A DNA stretch of 64,000 bases from Micropterus salmoides (taxonomy: Eukaryota; Chordata; Actinopteri; Centrarchiformes; Centrarchidae), in assembly GCF_014851395.1 (NCBI RefSeq), contig NW_024041150.1, positions 5,074,891 to 5,138,890 of the forward strand, in the 5' to 3' direction. The position numbers and the translations under genes were made by a program. The notes under the pieces are model-generated. The model ran no database searches, was not told where the DNA came from, and worked only from the letters and a program-made list of their open reading frames with translations. Shown here in pieces: positions 33,871 through 48,444 of this stretch. Positions within the stretch are counted from its first letter, which is position 1; each line of letters opens with the position of its first letter.

Positions 33871-36505
33871 TCAAATACTACCACTGTATTTTGTATTGTT
33901 ATATGTTGTGAAGTGTTTTGTCTACAACAACAACAAACCAATTCCACCGGCATCGTCAAAATATAACAATCTAATCTAATCCACTCCCATGTCACCCCCT
34001 AATGTCAACTACAGGTAAATACTGATAATATCTATTGGCTTTGTCCGCATGAATGTCAAGGTCTATTACAGACAGCAGTTTGTGATATTGCAATGATTAA
34101 ATTGCCGTCCAGAATCATTAAATCGCAGAGGAGCGCAGTGAACATCTTTTTCCTCATCTTCCCCTGTAATCCCATCCAAATAGACTGTAGCAGGTAGAGT
34201 AGATGAGGTTGTTGATTTTCTGCAGAGTTGACGTGTCTCGACTCTAAGGAAACAAGATCACTGTGACTTGTGTGTTGCCTCTAGGTGTCAGTGAGCATTA
34301 GGTATGTTAAGCTCTGTTCAATAACAATAACAGCATAATGACCGGTAGCAAAAACTACATGTAGCTTGTGTTGGTGCCTCTCTTCTCGATCAAGCTAGAT
34401 CATAAAGACACAAGCGATGGCCGTAAGGGTTAAACAGACAGAGCTGCTCTCCTTGTCTCTCTCTCTAAAAGCTTCTAGCAGCCAGCAGCTCTGAGAGGAT
34501 CAGAGCTTTCAGACCACTTGTTGCTAATAGAGGGATATTTACCCTAACGGGAACAGAGAGAGTGTAACCCCAGGTCACTGCACTCAGCAACAACACTGAC
34601 ACAAAGACACACAGACAGCCTGCTCTGCTTTTACAGCAGGGACAGACGGATACACTGTAAAAAATGTGAGTCTGAAGCAGTCATGTAAGCTCTGTTTGGA
34701 CAGGCAGCAGGTTCAGTATGGGTCAGATTTGTTTTCAAAAATATCAGCAGGGATCACATAAACAGAATTCACCTTTTTCAGATCAGTTTTAAGTCTAATT
34801 CAACTCCTGCTGCAATCAGCTGTTAAAGGCGAAGCACCTGCACCTGCGGTGACATCCCCGCTTGTGGTGTACAGTCCTGAGACTGAACACAGAGAAATCA
34901 GAGAACCACCAAACCACGAAGCAAGTTCAGCACACCCAGGATATCTTTTCGTTATTTGGTTTCACTAACCCTAACAATAGCAACTGGAATAAGCGATCAC
35001 ACGAAGCTGCTTATCAACTTGTTAAGTTTCCCAATCTAGACATGAAACGTGTTCACATAAAAGCAACGTGATATCATGGAATGGCATATAAGTAGCACGC
35101 CACTTTTAAGGACATTTCTGCATGCCATGTCAACACATGTTAAGCTTTTCATGTGTCATCGAGAGTCATCGTTAGCTAGCTAGCTACTTAAACTTTAAGG
35201 TAGCTAACGGAAAGTAGCTAACAGTGGCTACAATTTAGTAACGTAATGTAACTAAAACTAATTTTTTGCAATTATTGTTTCACTTGGGAGCCGAACGCCG
35301 GTCTGCTGGGTCAGGGACAAACTTCACATTACACTCAGTTTCTATAGGCCTACCAAACTATAGGCCTATGCCAGAGACACGCCACTTTAAGAATCCTCAC
35401 TACCACCCTATAGGGAAAGCCCTTAACGCTAAAGATGGCGTTTGTCCTCTCGTCTGCTTTTAACAGCCGAGCCGGGAAACAGATTAAGCCGATCTCATAG
35501 TATTCAGCCTCACATAAGAAAAATTAAACCCATTTATTTTAACGGCTGCAACATGCTGTGTGAAACAATGGATTTAATGGATTAACTGACTTCGGTGGTC
35601 TTTCTTGTGAGTAGTAAGAGTTTCTATTCAGGTCTGTAAACAACTAATGGGTGTTTTACAGAAAACTAAAGCTATTAATGCACTCATGCACTGTAGGCTC
35701 AGCATTTGCTCTCTAATTAGAGTAATGTTAACACTCCAGATGTGGTTGGCTGTGTTTGTGGCTCTTTCCATTAAATTTTCCATTAAAACCTGTTAACTCT
35801 GGTTGGGTGGCTGTCAGTTCATGTCCTTTTTTGTTTTCATGTTGGTCCTTTTGTTATCCGAAGAGGCTGCCGAATTATGACGGCCAATCATAACAATTTA
35901 AAGCCGATGAAAGGAAGCTATTAAAACAGGACCAGGGCCCGACTTGGCTCGGCCGGACTGGGTTAAGTTCTGGGTGGGAGGGACAGTCAGGGCATCAACA
36001 GCATGTTATGTGAAAGATAAAACTGATGAAAAAGGGAACACTGATCGTGTTAAACGTCCTGTGTTACCAGCTAAGCCCCGGCTTTGGGAGAACACCAGTA
36101 AATTAGCCAGAACAACACTCCGGCTGTGTTTGTTGTCATTCCGGAACCAGTTATGCCTGGCACTGCTTCGCTGTAACCCCACTGCGGTGACACCTATCTC
36201 GGCGTTAAACAAATACGGCAAGGTCCTGACCCCTCCGTGTTTGGATTCACAGGCTGGGAGCCCAGACAGCGCTGCAATGCACATATCAACACAAACCTCC
36301 ATACAGGAATGCAAGCAGCAGCCCGTTTGACTCATCCACAGACCCCAGTGTGTGTGTGTGTGTGTCTGTGTGTTACATGTTCCCTCATGAATTTCTGTCT
36401 CTGACACAAAACACACAGATCAAACTGCCTCCAAAAACACACTGACAGAACTGCATACATACAATTACAGTTTTCATCCTTAGTGACATGTTTGGATTGT
36501 CTATG

Positions 36506-36544
<39 letters not shown>

Positions 36545-39375
36545 CGTGTGTGCAGTATTAATAGTAGTATATTAGTATTCATTGATATGATATTATTATT
36601 ATTATATGTGGGCCGGTACACACCGGTTTTACTCTTTGGCGTGCTGTCGGCAGACAGAGACGAGGGAGAAGAGAAGCTCGGGTGCCTCGCAAGCAGCCTT
36701 GTGCTGAATGTAGGTCTTCAGTGTTGCTTTTCGTGAACTGACCAATCACAGTCTGGATGGGGCGGTACATCTAAAAATATTGACAGATAGGTGTCATTTA
36801 CTTTTTTTAAAAATGTTCTGAAAAACAGCTGTTTGTTATGCAAATGTTAAACAAATGAAACAATGCACAATAAGAAAACATGCAATGCAATTGAAATATT
36901 GAAAAACAAATGTGCTTTGTCCACAAATGCTGATTCCTGCATTATATTCCATTATATTTTTATATTTTGAATTGTCACCTGCCACCTTAAATTTGTTTCC
37001 CTTCATATAAAAACAGACATTTCCACCATAAATTGGAGCAAATACTGATTTATTGCTACCATTAGTCTTTGGTGGACGAAAACAAACACACACACGGCTG
37101 AACTCCTCTTCTCCCTTGTGTTTTTGTTTTGTCATCTGTCTGTCCTGTGTTTAAGGGGTGTGGTGCTCTTGGTTCTCTCTCACCTTGTCCGGGCTTCCTA
37201 CTCACCTGAGGCAGATTCAACAATCACCACTCCTGTTTTAAACCCTAGCTTTCCGACCAGTATCATTCACCCAAGTGGTAACATTTGCTACGTCCAGCCT
37301 TTCAATCGCTTGGTCAGAGCCTAGTGTGACTTTGTGTTTTTTTGCTCCTGCTCCCGATACTCAATACAATCCTGGAAGCCCAGCCAGTCCGCTTCAGCCA
37401 AATTGTTTTTGCACCCGCCTCTTGCCTATCTGCCCGCACTCAGCCCCAGTCTCTCAGAGGATTTCTAAGCACCATCACCACCCTTTTGTTCAATAAAACC
37501 TCTGTACCTGTTTCTAACCGTTCCTCCGTGTCTGTTCCTGATTCCTAGACAGCCCAGCTTAACAAAATCACACAGTGATTGTTGCCAGCAGGTTGGTGTA
37601 CCCAGTAGCTGAGAGAAGAATATGATGGTTAGATCATGACTGCCCTGACTGCATTTGCAGTTCAAGCTGTGACAGCACCTTCAGCACGCATACCCATGTA
37701 TGTATGTATGTATGTATGTATGTATATGTGTATGTGTAGCTGCCAAATATTGCATGATTTTGTCATCGTAACACTTGTTACTTTTGTCCCGCTACACCTG
37801 ACCACTAGTGTTTGTCTTGTCCTGCTGCTAATGTGGTGACTTTTCTGTTTGTTGCAGCATTTATTAAAACATGTTTATGTCATATTATACCAACAGAATA
37901 TGCCAGTAGCGTGGGTCAGAAAGACGGAGGTCTGATTCAGCCAGATGTTTATGAGAAGGCGTTTCTGGACATCTCTGTTAGAAACATTAGTCTCGGGTCA
38001 GCTGATAAAGTCTTTGTTCAGATAATGTAGGAGGAGGGCAGATATAATTGGGGAGAAGACAAGACCACAGGTACAGATCACATTATTAAGTCTTCTCCTT
38101 GGACTAGGAGAGGAAGCTGCATGCTTATATTAAGAGAGCGGCTGATCTTTATTTTGGCCTGTCTCCTCAGTATAGTAGGCGTCAGTAAAAAGCACTCAAA
38201 ATGCAGATCACTCATACTGTTCTTACTAAAACGATTTTAAATTAATTTCAACATGTGAAATTTGTATAGGCCTATTCTGTAAATAATTTTTTTATTTTCA
38301 TTTTTGTCCTATGTTTCTAAACTATGTTTAATTTTTTCACTGTTTCTGAAACTGCTGCAACATGCAAATATTCCCAGTGCAGGATCAGTAAAGTTTTATT
38401 TTAATCATGTCAGGTTCATAAACAATGTCCATCTTACCATTTCCCCCCTGTTTTAGGTGCACACATTTGCATATTTATAATATATAATATTTTGGAGCAA
38501 AATGAAGAGAAGTTCACATACTTTTTTTTCTGCAGAAGGATTAATAATAGCTCAACGGAGGCTGAGTCTGAGTGACACTACGCTCTGACGCCTCTGGTCT
38601 GTACCGTGTTGTCGTCCACTCCAGGTATTGTGTTGGCACTCCCCGAGATTTGTGTAGTAGCCCGTTGTCCTCCCTTCAGCCAGTGGTTTTCCTCTTTGAC
38701 CTGCTGGTTTTTGCCTTCACCTGTTGATCAGCCCCTGGTTTTCTGGTAACTAGAATGTGACAAAACAGGTTGGAATTCGTTGAAAGGCAAGTTTCTCTTA
38801 ATAGCACATTTCATACATGCATGCAATTCAAAGTGCTTTACACAATCCATAAAATACATAAATCAGAACAATCTTTGATCTTGCAGACAGGATTTGCTTT
38901 TGCTTTTCAGAATCAGGGGGAGTTTTATTGCCAAGCAGTATTTTACACATACGAGGAATTTGCTTTGGTGTTAAGGTGCTACACATAATACAACTATTTG
39001 CAGAGAAAGAACAATGTGGCAGATATTTACATGTGCATTACTCCGGTTTGAGTTGTACAGACGTATTGCAACGGAAGAAAATATAAATGTTATAAATAAC
39101 AACAAATATACAAATTGACTAAATATAAAAATATAGAACGATTAACAACAAATATGTGCAATGTGCCAGGTTTGTGCATGATATGAAATTAAGTAAAATT
39201 TAGATGTTTTCATAATTGTGAAACACTTTGTAACCCTGGGTTTTGAAAACTGATTAGAAGAAACTTACAAGATGTTTAGGATGTGAATCATTTCATCAAG
39301 TGACACCAATGCATCCCCACTATAACCCCAAATGTGCACCGCACAAGTGACCAAAGTTTTTTTGCATGCAGCTTT
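33871..39375. other. Long intergenic block, no gene recognised
   Basis: Simple repeats: GT at 36508-36553 and (ATGT)n at 37697-37725. The stretch 38780-39000 holds dispersed-repeat phrases (cattcaaagtgctttaca type, and ggagttttattgccaagcagtattttacac). A 128-codon frame at 35944-36330 lacks an ATG start and any domain. Confidence 0.35.
37130..37556 (+). mobile_element. Possible solo LTR
   Basis: Pyrimidine-rich, promoter-like stretch with caataaaacctctgtacctg and an end such as tgttcctgattcctagacag, in the style of fish Gypsy LTRs. No pol sequence or target duplication established. Confidence 0.3.
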
Positions 39376-39379
39376 TTAA

Positions 39380-40027
39380 AGAGGTGGTATTCTGCGTTTT
39401 GGGTTTTTCCCCTCTTCTTTATTGTGTTATATACCATTTTTTTATTTTTTTTGTGCATGTAATATGTTTGCAAAGTGAAAAAGCCCAAAGGGAGTTCCCA
39501 TCTCCCACAGAAACTTTTACACTGAACTGACTATAAAACAGCTTGTTTGTAGTCCAGCCTTTTCCCTTTCATCCCTGTGACGTCACAGGGATGAAAGCTA
39601 AATGTGCCTCATAACGCTCGACACGCCCTCAAAAACAGCGGTGGAAAAACAGTGAGCTGCATTACACAGCTCTCCTCTCCCTTCCAAACACCAGCTACCC
39701 TCCAGGCAGTCAGTGGACATAAAGTTGTTCCTGTGATGTAGAGACAGAGCTCAGTTAAAACTTTATGGATGAAAGATCCTTTTGTTACAGATTAATAACT
39801 CACCACTCTGAAACTCTCGCTCCAGTCCATGTTGTTGTTTACCGGCTTCACGCTGACCCGCCCTTCTCTGCTTCTGATTGGCTAGTAGTCCTTAACTAGG
39901 AACTGCGCATGTGCAACTCCCAACAAAGATCATTTAGGGACAAGATGTATCACTCCAGAGCTAAAACGAAGCCTTCAACACAGGGTGAAAAATAAAAAAA
40001 ACTGAAAATTAGCATAATATCACCTCT
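39380..40027 (+). mobile_element. TTAA-flanked non-autonomous DNA element, copy 1
   Basis: The element starts AGAGGTGGTATT and ends AATATCACCTCT, flanked on both sides by TTAA (39376-39379 and 40028-40031). Its interior matches 52709-53433 in reverse orientation, for example the gctctgtctctacatcac and gaagcagagaaggg-type blocks. TTAA targets point to the piggyBac or Kolobok superfamilies. No transposase is present. Confidence 0.8.
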
Positions 40028-43000
40028 TTAATAGACTTTGCATGTAAAGACAGTGTTGTGAATCTACATTGTCTTTAGATGCAGGGTCTATTTTTGCTAG
40101 AGCAGCTCACATCTCTGAAGCCTTAAATTCACTTGTGAATGTGTACAAATGCCTTTATTTATTGGTAACTGACAGGTAACATGATTATATGATTATATGA
40201 TATGATTACTTACTAACTCTACGCCCAAAAAATCTGATAGAAGCCTTCATGGATGGAGGGGTGTGTATGGTCATTAAAACAGAGTATCACAAGGTACCTG
40301 GTACCACATTGATCACAGAGGAGCTGCAAACATGTTTCCAATATGCTGCAAAACATAAACCTGTTGACAAAACAACTTTTAACAGCGTTAAAAATGTGTC
40401 TGCTGGAAAACGGACTGCATGAAGACGCTCCTGTTGTGAAATTCTTCCGTGCATTTGAGCTGTGGTAAAGCCGGAATGTGACACAGCTGCAACTAGTGGA
40501 CGGTGGTGGTGAGAAAGGTTTCATTTGTTCCATCCTGACACAGCTAACAGAAAACTCACAGCCTGGCCACGCCCGCATAGAGGTCCAATCAGGCAGAATA
40601 AGTGAAAACACCTGTGTGGGTGGACCGTGCGTGTATAGGAGCTTCAGTGCGCCTTCATGTACAGACAAACTTAAACACTTCCACACATACTGTAGAATCA
40701 CTAATGCATGAGGACACAACAGCACAAACACACACAGTCCTACAGAGGGCTTTAATGTGCCGTTTGCTGGGTGTGGTGTCCCGACCGAGTTCATGAATTA
40801 ACTGAACTCTTGAACTGTACTCTGGTATGTGGCAGACAGTCAGTCAGTCAGTCAGACAACCAGTCAGTCGAACTGCACAGGAAACATATCTGTCTTAACA
40901 AGTCCGCTACTGAGTTCTAAAACCTTAATTTAAAGGATCGTAAAAAACATTTCAGTTGAAGTCAGCGAGTGTACAATATGAAAGACCTTTGGGACTTTTT
41001 GATGTTGTTCCTTAGACATATTTTGGAAATTGCAGGACATAATTGTGCTTTGGAAATAGTGTGTAAAAGGTCGGTGGCATGTCATTGAAATCTGCCATTC
41101 AGTCAGTAGTGGAATATGTTATATAATCAATCAGGAAGAGAACCAATAGATCTGTCAGTTAGTTTGCCGTGTGTTTGTCTGTTTCTTCCCCTCCTCTCTT
41201 TTCTTCTCCTTCCTTGCAGTTTCTTTCTCTCTCTATTCATATATCTTTGCTGCTCCCCACATCTCTTTATCTCTCCCATGCTGTCTTCTCCTTGTCTCTG
41301 CCGCCCTACCTCCTGCTTTCTGTTTTTAACCCCTTACGGGGAGCACACCTGCTGCATCATGTAGAGTCTATAGCACATAATGGGCACGCCATACAGTCAG
41401 AGGTAGAAGTAAGGGGAGGAAATGTGATTAAACATGCTACTGTTTTTGATTGCTGACATGTATCCATGCTGTTAAATAGTGTGTAGTGTACACACAATGA
41501 CATCGAATGTTCGGCCACCAAAATTAATCGGCTGAAAACATCGGCCTAATGAGTTAAAAGACCTAATAAATTGGATGCAAAAAAAAATGTCTGAGGAATG
41601 CTAAAGTCGCCGTTTGCAGATGCTGTTCTGCTGAATTGTCTCCTCGCACACTCACTCCATGTGTGGCTGACTTCTTCGAAAAGGCAACAAACTGTCTGAC
41701 CCGCTTTGAGATTTTCACTCACTTATTTGAGAGAAGGAGATTAAGCTAGCTGCACCTGAATTTGGTGTGCACACGTATTCACGCCTTTATGGTAAATCCA
41801 CTGAAGCGGCCCAGAGCGAGCTGACAGGCAGGTTAGAGACTTTATCCTGTCAGTTTGTCTCTTTACAAAGACAAGTGTTGCAGTATGAGAGTCCTGCCTG
41901 AAGAGAAGCTGTGAAGTCTTCATGTTACGCCGTACGAGAACCACATACAACATTATTTATCACACTGGGTCGGACTTGACACGTGACAACGTCCGGTTTT
42001 CAAAATAAGGTGTCTATACAGGATGGAAATAAGATTATTTGTATTATATTCACAGAAAGTATAAAACATATTACATGCTTCCATTAAAAGTAAATGGACA
42101 CATGTCATTTACTTTACCGGACCCTCTCAGGCTTCGGACCCCCCACCATAGTCTCTCCATATCCTGTGGGAAACACTGGGTAAAAGGACATTTTGACTGT
42201 TTAATTTATGCAGTGGGGACAAAAATTGGCAAAATAAATGGAAAAAATGTGAAAAACCTTGTTTGGTATTGGAACGTTTTTCATTATATGTGGTTTCGGC
42301 TTCGGCATCCCTAACAATGACACATGCTTCTACACTCCTGTGTGGCCCCTGTAGGTCACAGTATGCTTCAAATGAACTATGCTGTGCCCACATCTAATGG
42401 AAAAGGTGTTTACAAGGTCTAAATAGCACACTTGAACGTGGTGTTGCACTCCTGCCATCATACAGGGATAAACAACGCACTCTTGTCTCTCCCTGAAGGT
42501 ATTTATGATGTTGCACTTAGTTGAACGCTATGAATGCATTTGTGTGAACACTGTAAAAAAAAAAAAAAAAAAATCAAACCATGTCTACTTTCCCACCTCT
42601 GAACACCCGGACAACTGCTGTATCAGGAGGGTGTGATTGTTGGATTGTCTGTAATAAGAAGTAAGAAATTATCGGACAAAGCCCTCCCAGATTTGGCCTG
42701 AAATATAATTTTGGAAATATTTCCAGAGAACACTGATTTTTACTTTGCTGGTTTAATGGCTCCCAGGATGTCCTGTGGGCCCTGAGGAGTTACAAATTTC
42801 ACTTACACCTCAGGTCGGCTCTGTTATCTGTTGTTTAAATGTTTAGGTGTGTAAGAACAGACAACTTAACCATGATAGTCCATGTAGGACACTCCACCAA
42901 GCACAAAGGTCATGTTCAGCCTGAGGGGAGTCAGTCTTGGTCAAGGACACTGCAGCAGGGCAGGCGGAGATTTGAACTTACGACCCTCAGGCTCAAGGTT

Positions 43001-43924
43001 CACACTCTCTGCTCATATAAACATGAAGGTGAACTCCAAAGGGTCCAAATTGAGCGCAGGGTTATGCCTTCCTGTGCCTGGCCTTGTTTCTGTCTGTCTT
43101 TGTGTCTGTCTCTCAGAACTCTGCAGGCGGTTTTTAGCTCGTCCTCCTCGAGGCTGACTGAAGGAATGCTGACATAACAGATGTTGTCTGACAAAGCCAA
43201 TAATTATCTGCTGCACGGCTGTATGTCCATACCCGCTCTTCCTCCTCCCCCTCCTCCCTCTCCACATCCTCCTCCGCCTCCTCCGCCTGCTTCACCATCC
43301 ACGTTTCCTCCAGCTGGTCCGTGACTCCACTGCAGCTACAAACCTTCACCCCTGCGTGTGAAAATGACTTTCATCTTTTATCTTAACTTGTTGTCCACAG
43401 CCGTGCTGCTATTATTTTGTTTTATTCGTCCAACTTTGTAGAAATCTGTCTCTGAGATTGCTCCCTCGCTGACAACACAATGGAGGTGAATGACATTTCT
43501 TTTGTGTTTGTTCACAGCTGAACTTTTTGATTGTTGATTTGAATTACGCCGTCTGGGTCCTCGTACCGCACTGCATTTTGCCATACTTGTCAGTGTGAAC
43601 GCACGTATGCACTCAAAACAGCAATTTAGAGTATTGAATTTAGACACAGCATAAGACTCAGCAGTTTGGGGCCATTTCCTGTTGCTACCTGAGCTTTATT
43701 GCCTGTTTTTACCAGAGGGAATGAACAAAAATACATAATGCTAGCTGTAAGCATACTCTTAATAAGGTGTCATACAAAGTTGTCTGTGAGAAACGTTAGA
43801 TTTGAGCTTATATTAAGAATATTTAATCTATGGTGTTTCAGCCCATTCTCAGTCCCAGAGCATCAAATAGCAACACTCTGACACATCTGTCGGCGTCTGG
43901 TCGGACGCAGATGTCACCCTTTTG
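40028..43924. other. Intergenic, no gene recognised
   Basis: A 191-codon minus-strand frame at 40219-40794 has no domain or splice context. A cagt repeat lies at about 40838-40856. The stretch 42890-43010 resembles part of a SINE (tRNA-like ttcaaatc on the minus strand). An acidic minus-strand frame at 43233-43351 has splice-like edges but is low complexity. Confidence 0.35.
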
Positions 43925-44145
43925 AGTCACTGATCAACGCACAATTTCACAATGTTAACCACTACTTTTATTTTGAAAGTCTACCAGACGTTGCATATTT
44001 ATTCTTGCTAACTTGACTGCAGAGCCCTGCACCTACATAAACAAACGATGCTAAAGGGTGCCCAGGGCGTTAAAAAGCAACGCCAATGGGTCTTGACAAA
44101 GCATCCATATGTGACGCTCTGGGATGAGAGCGGGTTGGGTGTTCA
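43925..44145 (+). repeat. Dispersed fish repeat, family A (copy 2, partial)
   Basis: It carries the second half of the family: tttattttgaaagtctacc, gcagagccctgcac, gtgcccagggcgttaaaaag and tgacgctctgggatgagag. Confidence 0.65.
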
Positions 44146-46709
44146 GCACACAAGCTTGTTTCTCAGGTTTGTTATAAATAACCTGACCTTGTTTGTCGAG
44201 GTGGGCAAATCTCTGTAACGCACAACTGACCCGAGCCAGTTAGTTAATTTTTCTCTAAAGACCGCTCCTTTACCTCATTATAATAATTAAGTGCTCTCCC
44301 AATGACCTGAAAAAGCCATTTAGAGAAATCATTATTGATGTGTATCTTTTGTTCTCAACCAGAACACAAGTGGCACGAGTCCAGAGAGGTGAAGAGGTCA
44401 GGTACACAATGTGTGAGGAGTTATATGGCAAACTACAAAATGCAGCCAAATGATCATTGAGTTGTATGTTTTTATAGAATATTTTGTAATTGATAATGGA
44501 TTGAAAAAAAGAACAATTCTGCTCTCTGAACTTAAAAGCTCCAGATCCACTCTGCTCTCATTTCAGTCAAATTAAATGCTATGTTTCAGTTTTAATCTGT
44601 TTATTCTTTTTAGTTGCTTTACATTTAGATTTATCTCCTTTGTCGCAGGTGATACACTGTGAGCTACTTCTATGATCAGCTCCTATGAGGCGCAAAGGCT
44701 TATGGGTAATCTTTCTTGTCAACTTCCTGTGAAATGATGAACCGATAACTTCTTCCCTACACAGTTCACAGTGCCCTTTGAACTGAACATGTTGTGCTCC
44801 CTGCGGTTTGGAATCTTACTTAAAATGGCTGAATACCCTGTGCAGTCATTCCAATGGGAGCACCGCGTTTTTATAAGCTGGTAAAAACGCCAGCTGCGTG
44901 ACGAGCATTTTTTCCGCGCTGGGGGCTGAGTGTTTTTTTTTTTTTTCGGTCACTGAGAGTTGAAAAATGTTCAGCTTTGGGAAAAACGCTGCGCTCATCA
45001 CTGTCACTTTTTTACCCAGCAGGGGCGGGACAAACACCACACCGTGGCAACGGTTACTATCCTGGAACCGGGCTTCGTCCAACCTCAGCTCTCGGACTAA
45101 ACGGTGGTACACGCCGAACCCACATCCGGCGAATCCGTCCTCTCTCTCTACCTGCTTCAGCCTTATCTTCTAAGGCCCAGAGCAAGTACTCTACTGTGTT
45201 GACATTTTTACATCCAGTAAAGTATTTATTCTCTTTCCAAAACCTAAAACAAATCCAGAAAAATGTCAGCTGTGGATTGTTCCTAATGTTAGTTAGCTAA
45301 CGCTAGCTAACTTACTACTGAATGTAACGTTATATAAACCTACTGTAATGACTGTAATAATGAAGGCCTACCCAGCATAAGGGAGTCATGTTATTATTTA
45401 AGGGGTGATGTAAACTATTGCGTGTACACAATGGGAAGTGTGCACACAACTTGAGATTGTGTAAAGCCGTCAAAATCTTTTGCAGGCAAAACTGAACACC
45501 AATTTTTGTACTAAAACAGATTCAAAAGTACAGAGACCAGCTAAATATACTCATCATTCTAATTTTGCAACACAGTAAAGACAGTGAACATATCAGGCAG
45601 AGTTTCTCTGCTCGGATGGAACTGCTGGTGGTACTGCCAGGATATAACTTCAGTCCATTTTTGTTCCTGAAGTCACACAATGAAACCCTGAAGGTCGCTG
45701 ACACTGACTCAGCACATAAATGGCAATGTAAACTTTCAATTACAAGTACGAAAAAAAGAAAAACCACCAAGATTGCAGCGTTGTGGTTTGTCTTGTGACA
45801 GCAGCAGCGATGAAAATAAACTTAAAGAAAACACAAGCTCGAGGTAAAATATCTGGACTCACACTGACTGCCTGAGGAGCTGATGTTGGCCACTGAGCGC
45901 TTTTATCCAAGTAACCATCTGACCCTGTTTTCCCCCTCATTTTGCAAATGGGTGTCCCTTATCGTGCCCAAGTACTGCCTTTGAACCAGAAAACACACAA
46001 ATAAGAGCAGGCGTAGGGTGAGGAGGCAGGGAAGCTGTGCAGGAGAAAGATTTTTATAGCTAGCGGGAAAGGGGGGAAAAAAAGATTTCATGGGACGGAT
46101 AAAGAGATGTAGCGGATACACATCATGAATCACAGTCTGTTTTGAAATGTTTCCTTTCCTCTTCCCTCAGTCATTCAAAAACCTTACCCCCATGAATTGC
46201 AAAGTGACAACATATCCTCATTCAAAGAAAACTGCACTGAATGTTAATTTCCATTCCACTTGAATTCTACTCTTGAGTAAATGCGGCAATGCTCATGAAT
46301 TTTCAGTTGGAGTTATACCATGCAGTGTGATCTAAATCTATCACACGAATGAAATCTGCCTTCACAAATTCACAAAGAGAAAGAAATTGTTTTTGAACAG
46401 GCTGGTGAAAGGGCAACCTCTGTCCGGCCTCATCACTGTAATCTCAGGACCCCCCTCTTTATCATTGACCTTAGGTTGACCCCGATCTGCCCTCTCTGCA
46501 GCCTCTCTCTAAAACCCCAATGAGAAGCTAATGGCTAATGTGACAGTGTGTGATGGGTTTGGTTCATTCTGTCAGATTTAACTGGTTGTATGTCTGACAT
46601 ATTGATATAGTATTTGGGCCAAAAGTCCAGTTATAGATGATTTGTGAGGCTTCACATTTAATTTGCTGGGCACTATTTGTGACTTCACACTTGAAGATAC
46701 AGTTTTTAA
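44146..46709. other. Intergenic, no gene recognised
   Basis: The stretch 44850-45160 is repeat-like with runs of T. No domain-bearing frame. Confidence 0.35.
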
Positions 46710-47690
46710 CGCACTGGGAAGTCCAAGTAAGAAGGTGGTTGGGGTGGACAGGACAGCAGTGTCCATTTCCTGTGTGAAACAAAAAAACAGCATTGTTTTT
46801 AGTTAAGTTACGTAAGCAACGTTACTGAACTTACGTAAGTCACCTAGGTAACGTAGTTACTTTTAACCCAAACCATGTTGTTTTTCTAAACCTAACCAAA
46901 GTGTGACGCTTCACAACATTAATCACGTTTTATTTTGAAAGTCTAACTGGACATGGTATCAAGAGCCTAAGTCCCTCCTCTTCCGGGGGACCACCATGGG
47001 ACCTTACTTCGGAAACAATATGTACGGTAGTCAACCGCAAGAGACAACTAATTTTTATCCCGTTTGAATGGTAAATTTATAATACATTTGAAAGTCAAGA
47101 AAGTTGCAGTTTGAAGAAAATAAATAATAACAAGACCACAAACGCAAAAGTCGCTTGTGTGACGTTGTAACTTTTTCTCTCAGTGACTGAAGCTAATGTT
47201 ACTGAAGTTAACGTCAAAGAACTTACAGGAAAGGATGATGTGATAAAAGGACTGAGAGTAGTTGGATTAAACACATCAGGTTAGATATATTTCTGCGTGG
47301 AACATAGATAAGTTATCTAGTTAGCAGCAACCAAGCAATAAATGTTAGCTACCATTACAATGCTAACATGTTGGTGATGTATATTGTGTGAGACAAGAGA
47401 CAAGAAAATTATCTTTTAAATTGACAAACATCATGTGTGTAATTCAGGGTTCAGTAGCTACAAAAAGGATCAAAAAATAAGTTTCTCTCGCAATTGACTA
47501 CTACATATTTTTTTTCCGAAATAAGGTCCCATGGGCCGGAGGCGGAAGCGAGTGACTTATGCTCTCTATTGCTAACTTGACCGCAGAGCCCAACATGTCC
47601 AAAAACAACGATAAAGGGTACCCAGGGCTTTAAAAAGCAATACCAAGGTTTCTTGACCAAGTGTCCGTATGTGACGAGCTGGGAGTGAGA
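46710..47690 (+). repeat. Dispersed fish repeat, family A (copy 3), split by an insertion
   Basis: Left half about 46710-46958 and right half about 47566-47690 together make one copy of the family. The join falls inside the gtctaactggac...attgctaac stretch that is continuous in the other copies. Confidence 0.7.
46962..47565. mobile_element. Non-autonomous DNA transposon nested in repeat copy 3
   Basis: About 604 bp with terminal inverted repeats of roughly 80 bp. Both ends share agagc-taagtc, cttccg, catgggacctta, ttcgga and atatgta-gtagtcaa in the same order. Flanking bases suggest a TA or TAT target duplication, but the exact site is ambiguous. No open frame of note inside. Confidence 0.75.
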
Positions 47691-48444
47691 ATGTATTGAA
47701 AAATCATGTATTGTCCCACTACCTGTTGAAACCATTGTGGGGGAAAGAGAAGGAGAGTGAGCTAGAAAGAGAGAGAGAGAGAGATCAGGTGGTAAAAAAG
47801 TGATTGTAAGTTTTAGTGACCTCACTTAACTTAAGTAAGTTCAGCAACTTAACCTACATAACCTATCTAACTTAAATAAAAACATTCAGTGTTGACTTCT
47901 GGCTCCACACTACTCTGTTTTTGTTTATAAACGGAGTTTTAAAACAAATATGATCTTCATTCACAGCAGCATTTTAGCTGCGTATCATAGTTAATCTTCG
48001 TCTACATTAAAACGACATCTAGTGGCCGTTCATGTACACTGGGCATGCGTGTGCCCGTGTAAACATGAAACAGATGGTCTACTCTATAGTTACAGAAGAT
48101 TTGGCGAAAGAATAAAGAAATAGAGATGAAGAATCACACCAGATTTTATTTTGCATGGAACGATAACGAGCTGGGACTGTTACTGAATGTAACAAGGGAG
48201 TTAAAAGTGGCTGTGGCGAAGGGAAAACAGACTGGGAGTTGCCACAAAGTAAATACGGTGACATGCACAGCACGTGAGCAAGTGTTATTTGCACGTACAA
48301 AATTTTTCTAAAAATTCCTAAACTAAAACTCTGTCAGTAGTATCGTGTTTCTACTTTGCATGACTTATGAGACCCAGTCAGAGAGCTAAACATGAGCGTC
48401 TGCGTCATTGTTTCTAAAGTCTTCTGTTTTTGGCCGTCCGCACT
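47691..48444. other. Intergenic, repeat fragments
   Basis: The stretch 47820-47905 has another short fragment of family A (aagtaagttcagcaactta). Nothing else recognised. Confidence 0.35.

Noticed and set aside
35944..36330. 128-codon plus-strand frame
   Set aside because: No ATG at its start, no recognisable motif.
40219..40794. 191-codon minus-strand frame
   Set aside because: Low-complexity composition, no domain, no splice sites and no start context; likely chance.
43233..43351. Acidic minus-strand exon-like block with GCAG acceptor and GTATGG donor
   Set aside because: Glu-rich repeat sequence with no neighbouring exon; not enough to call.
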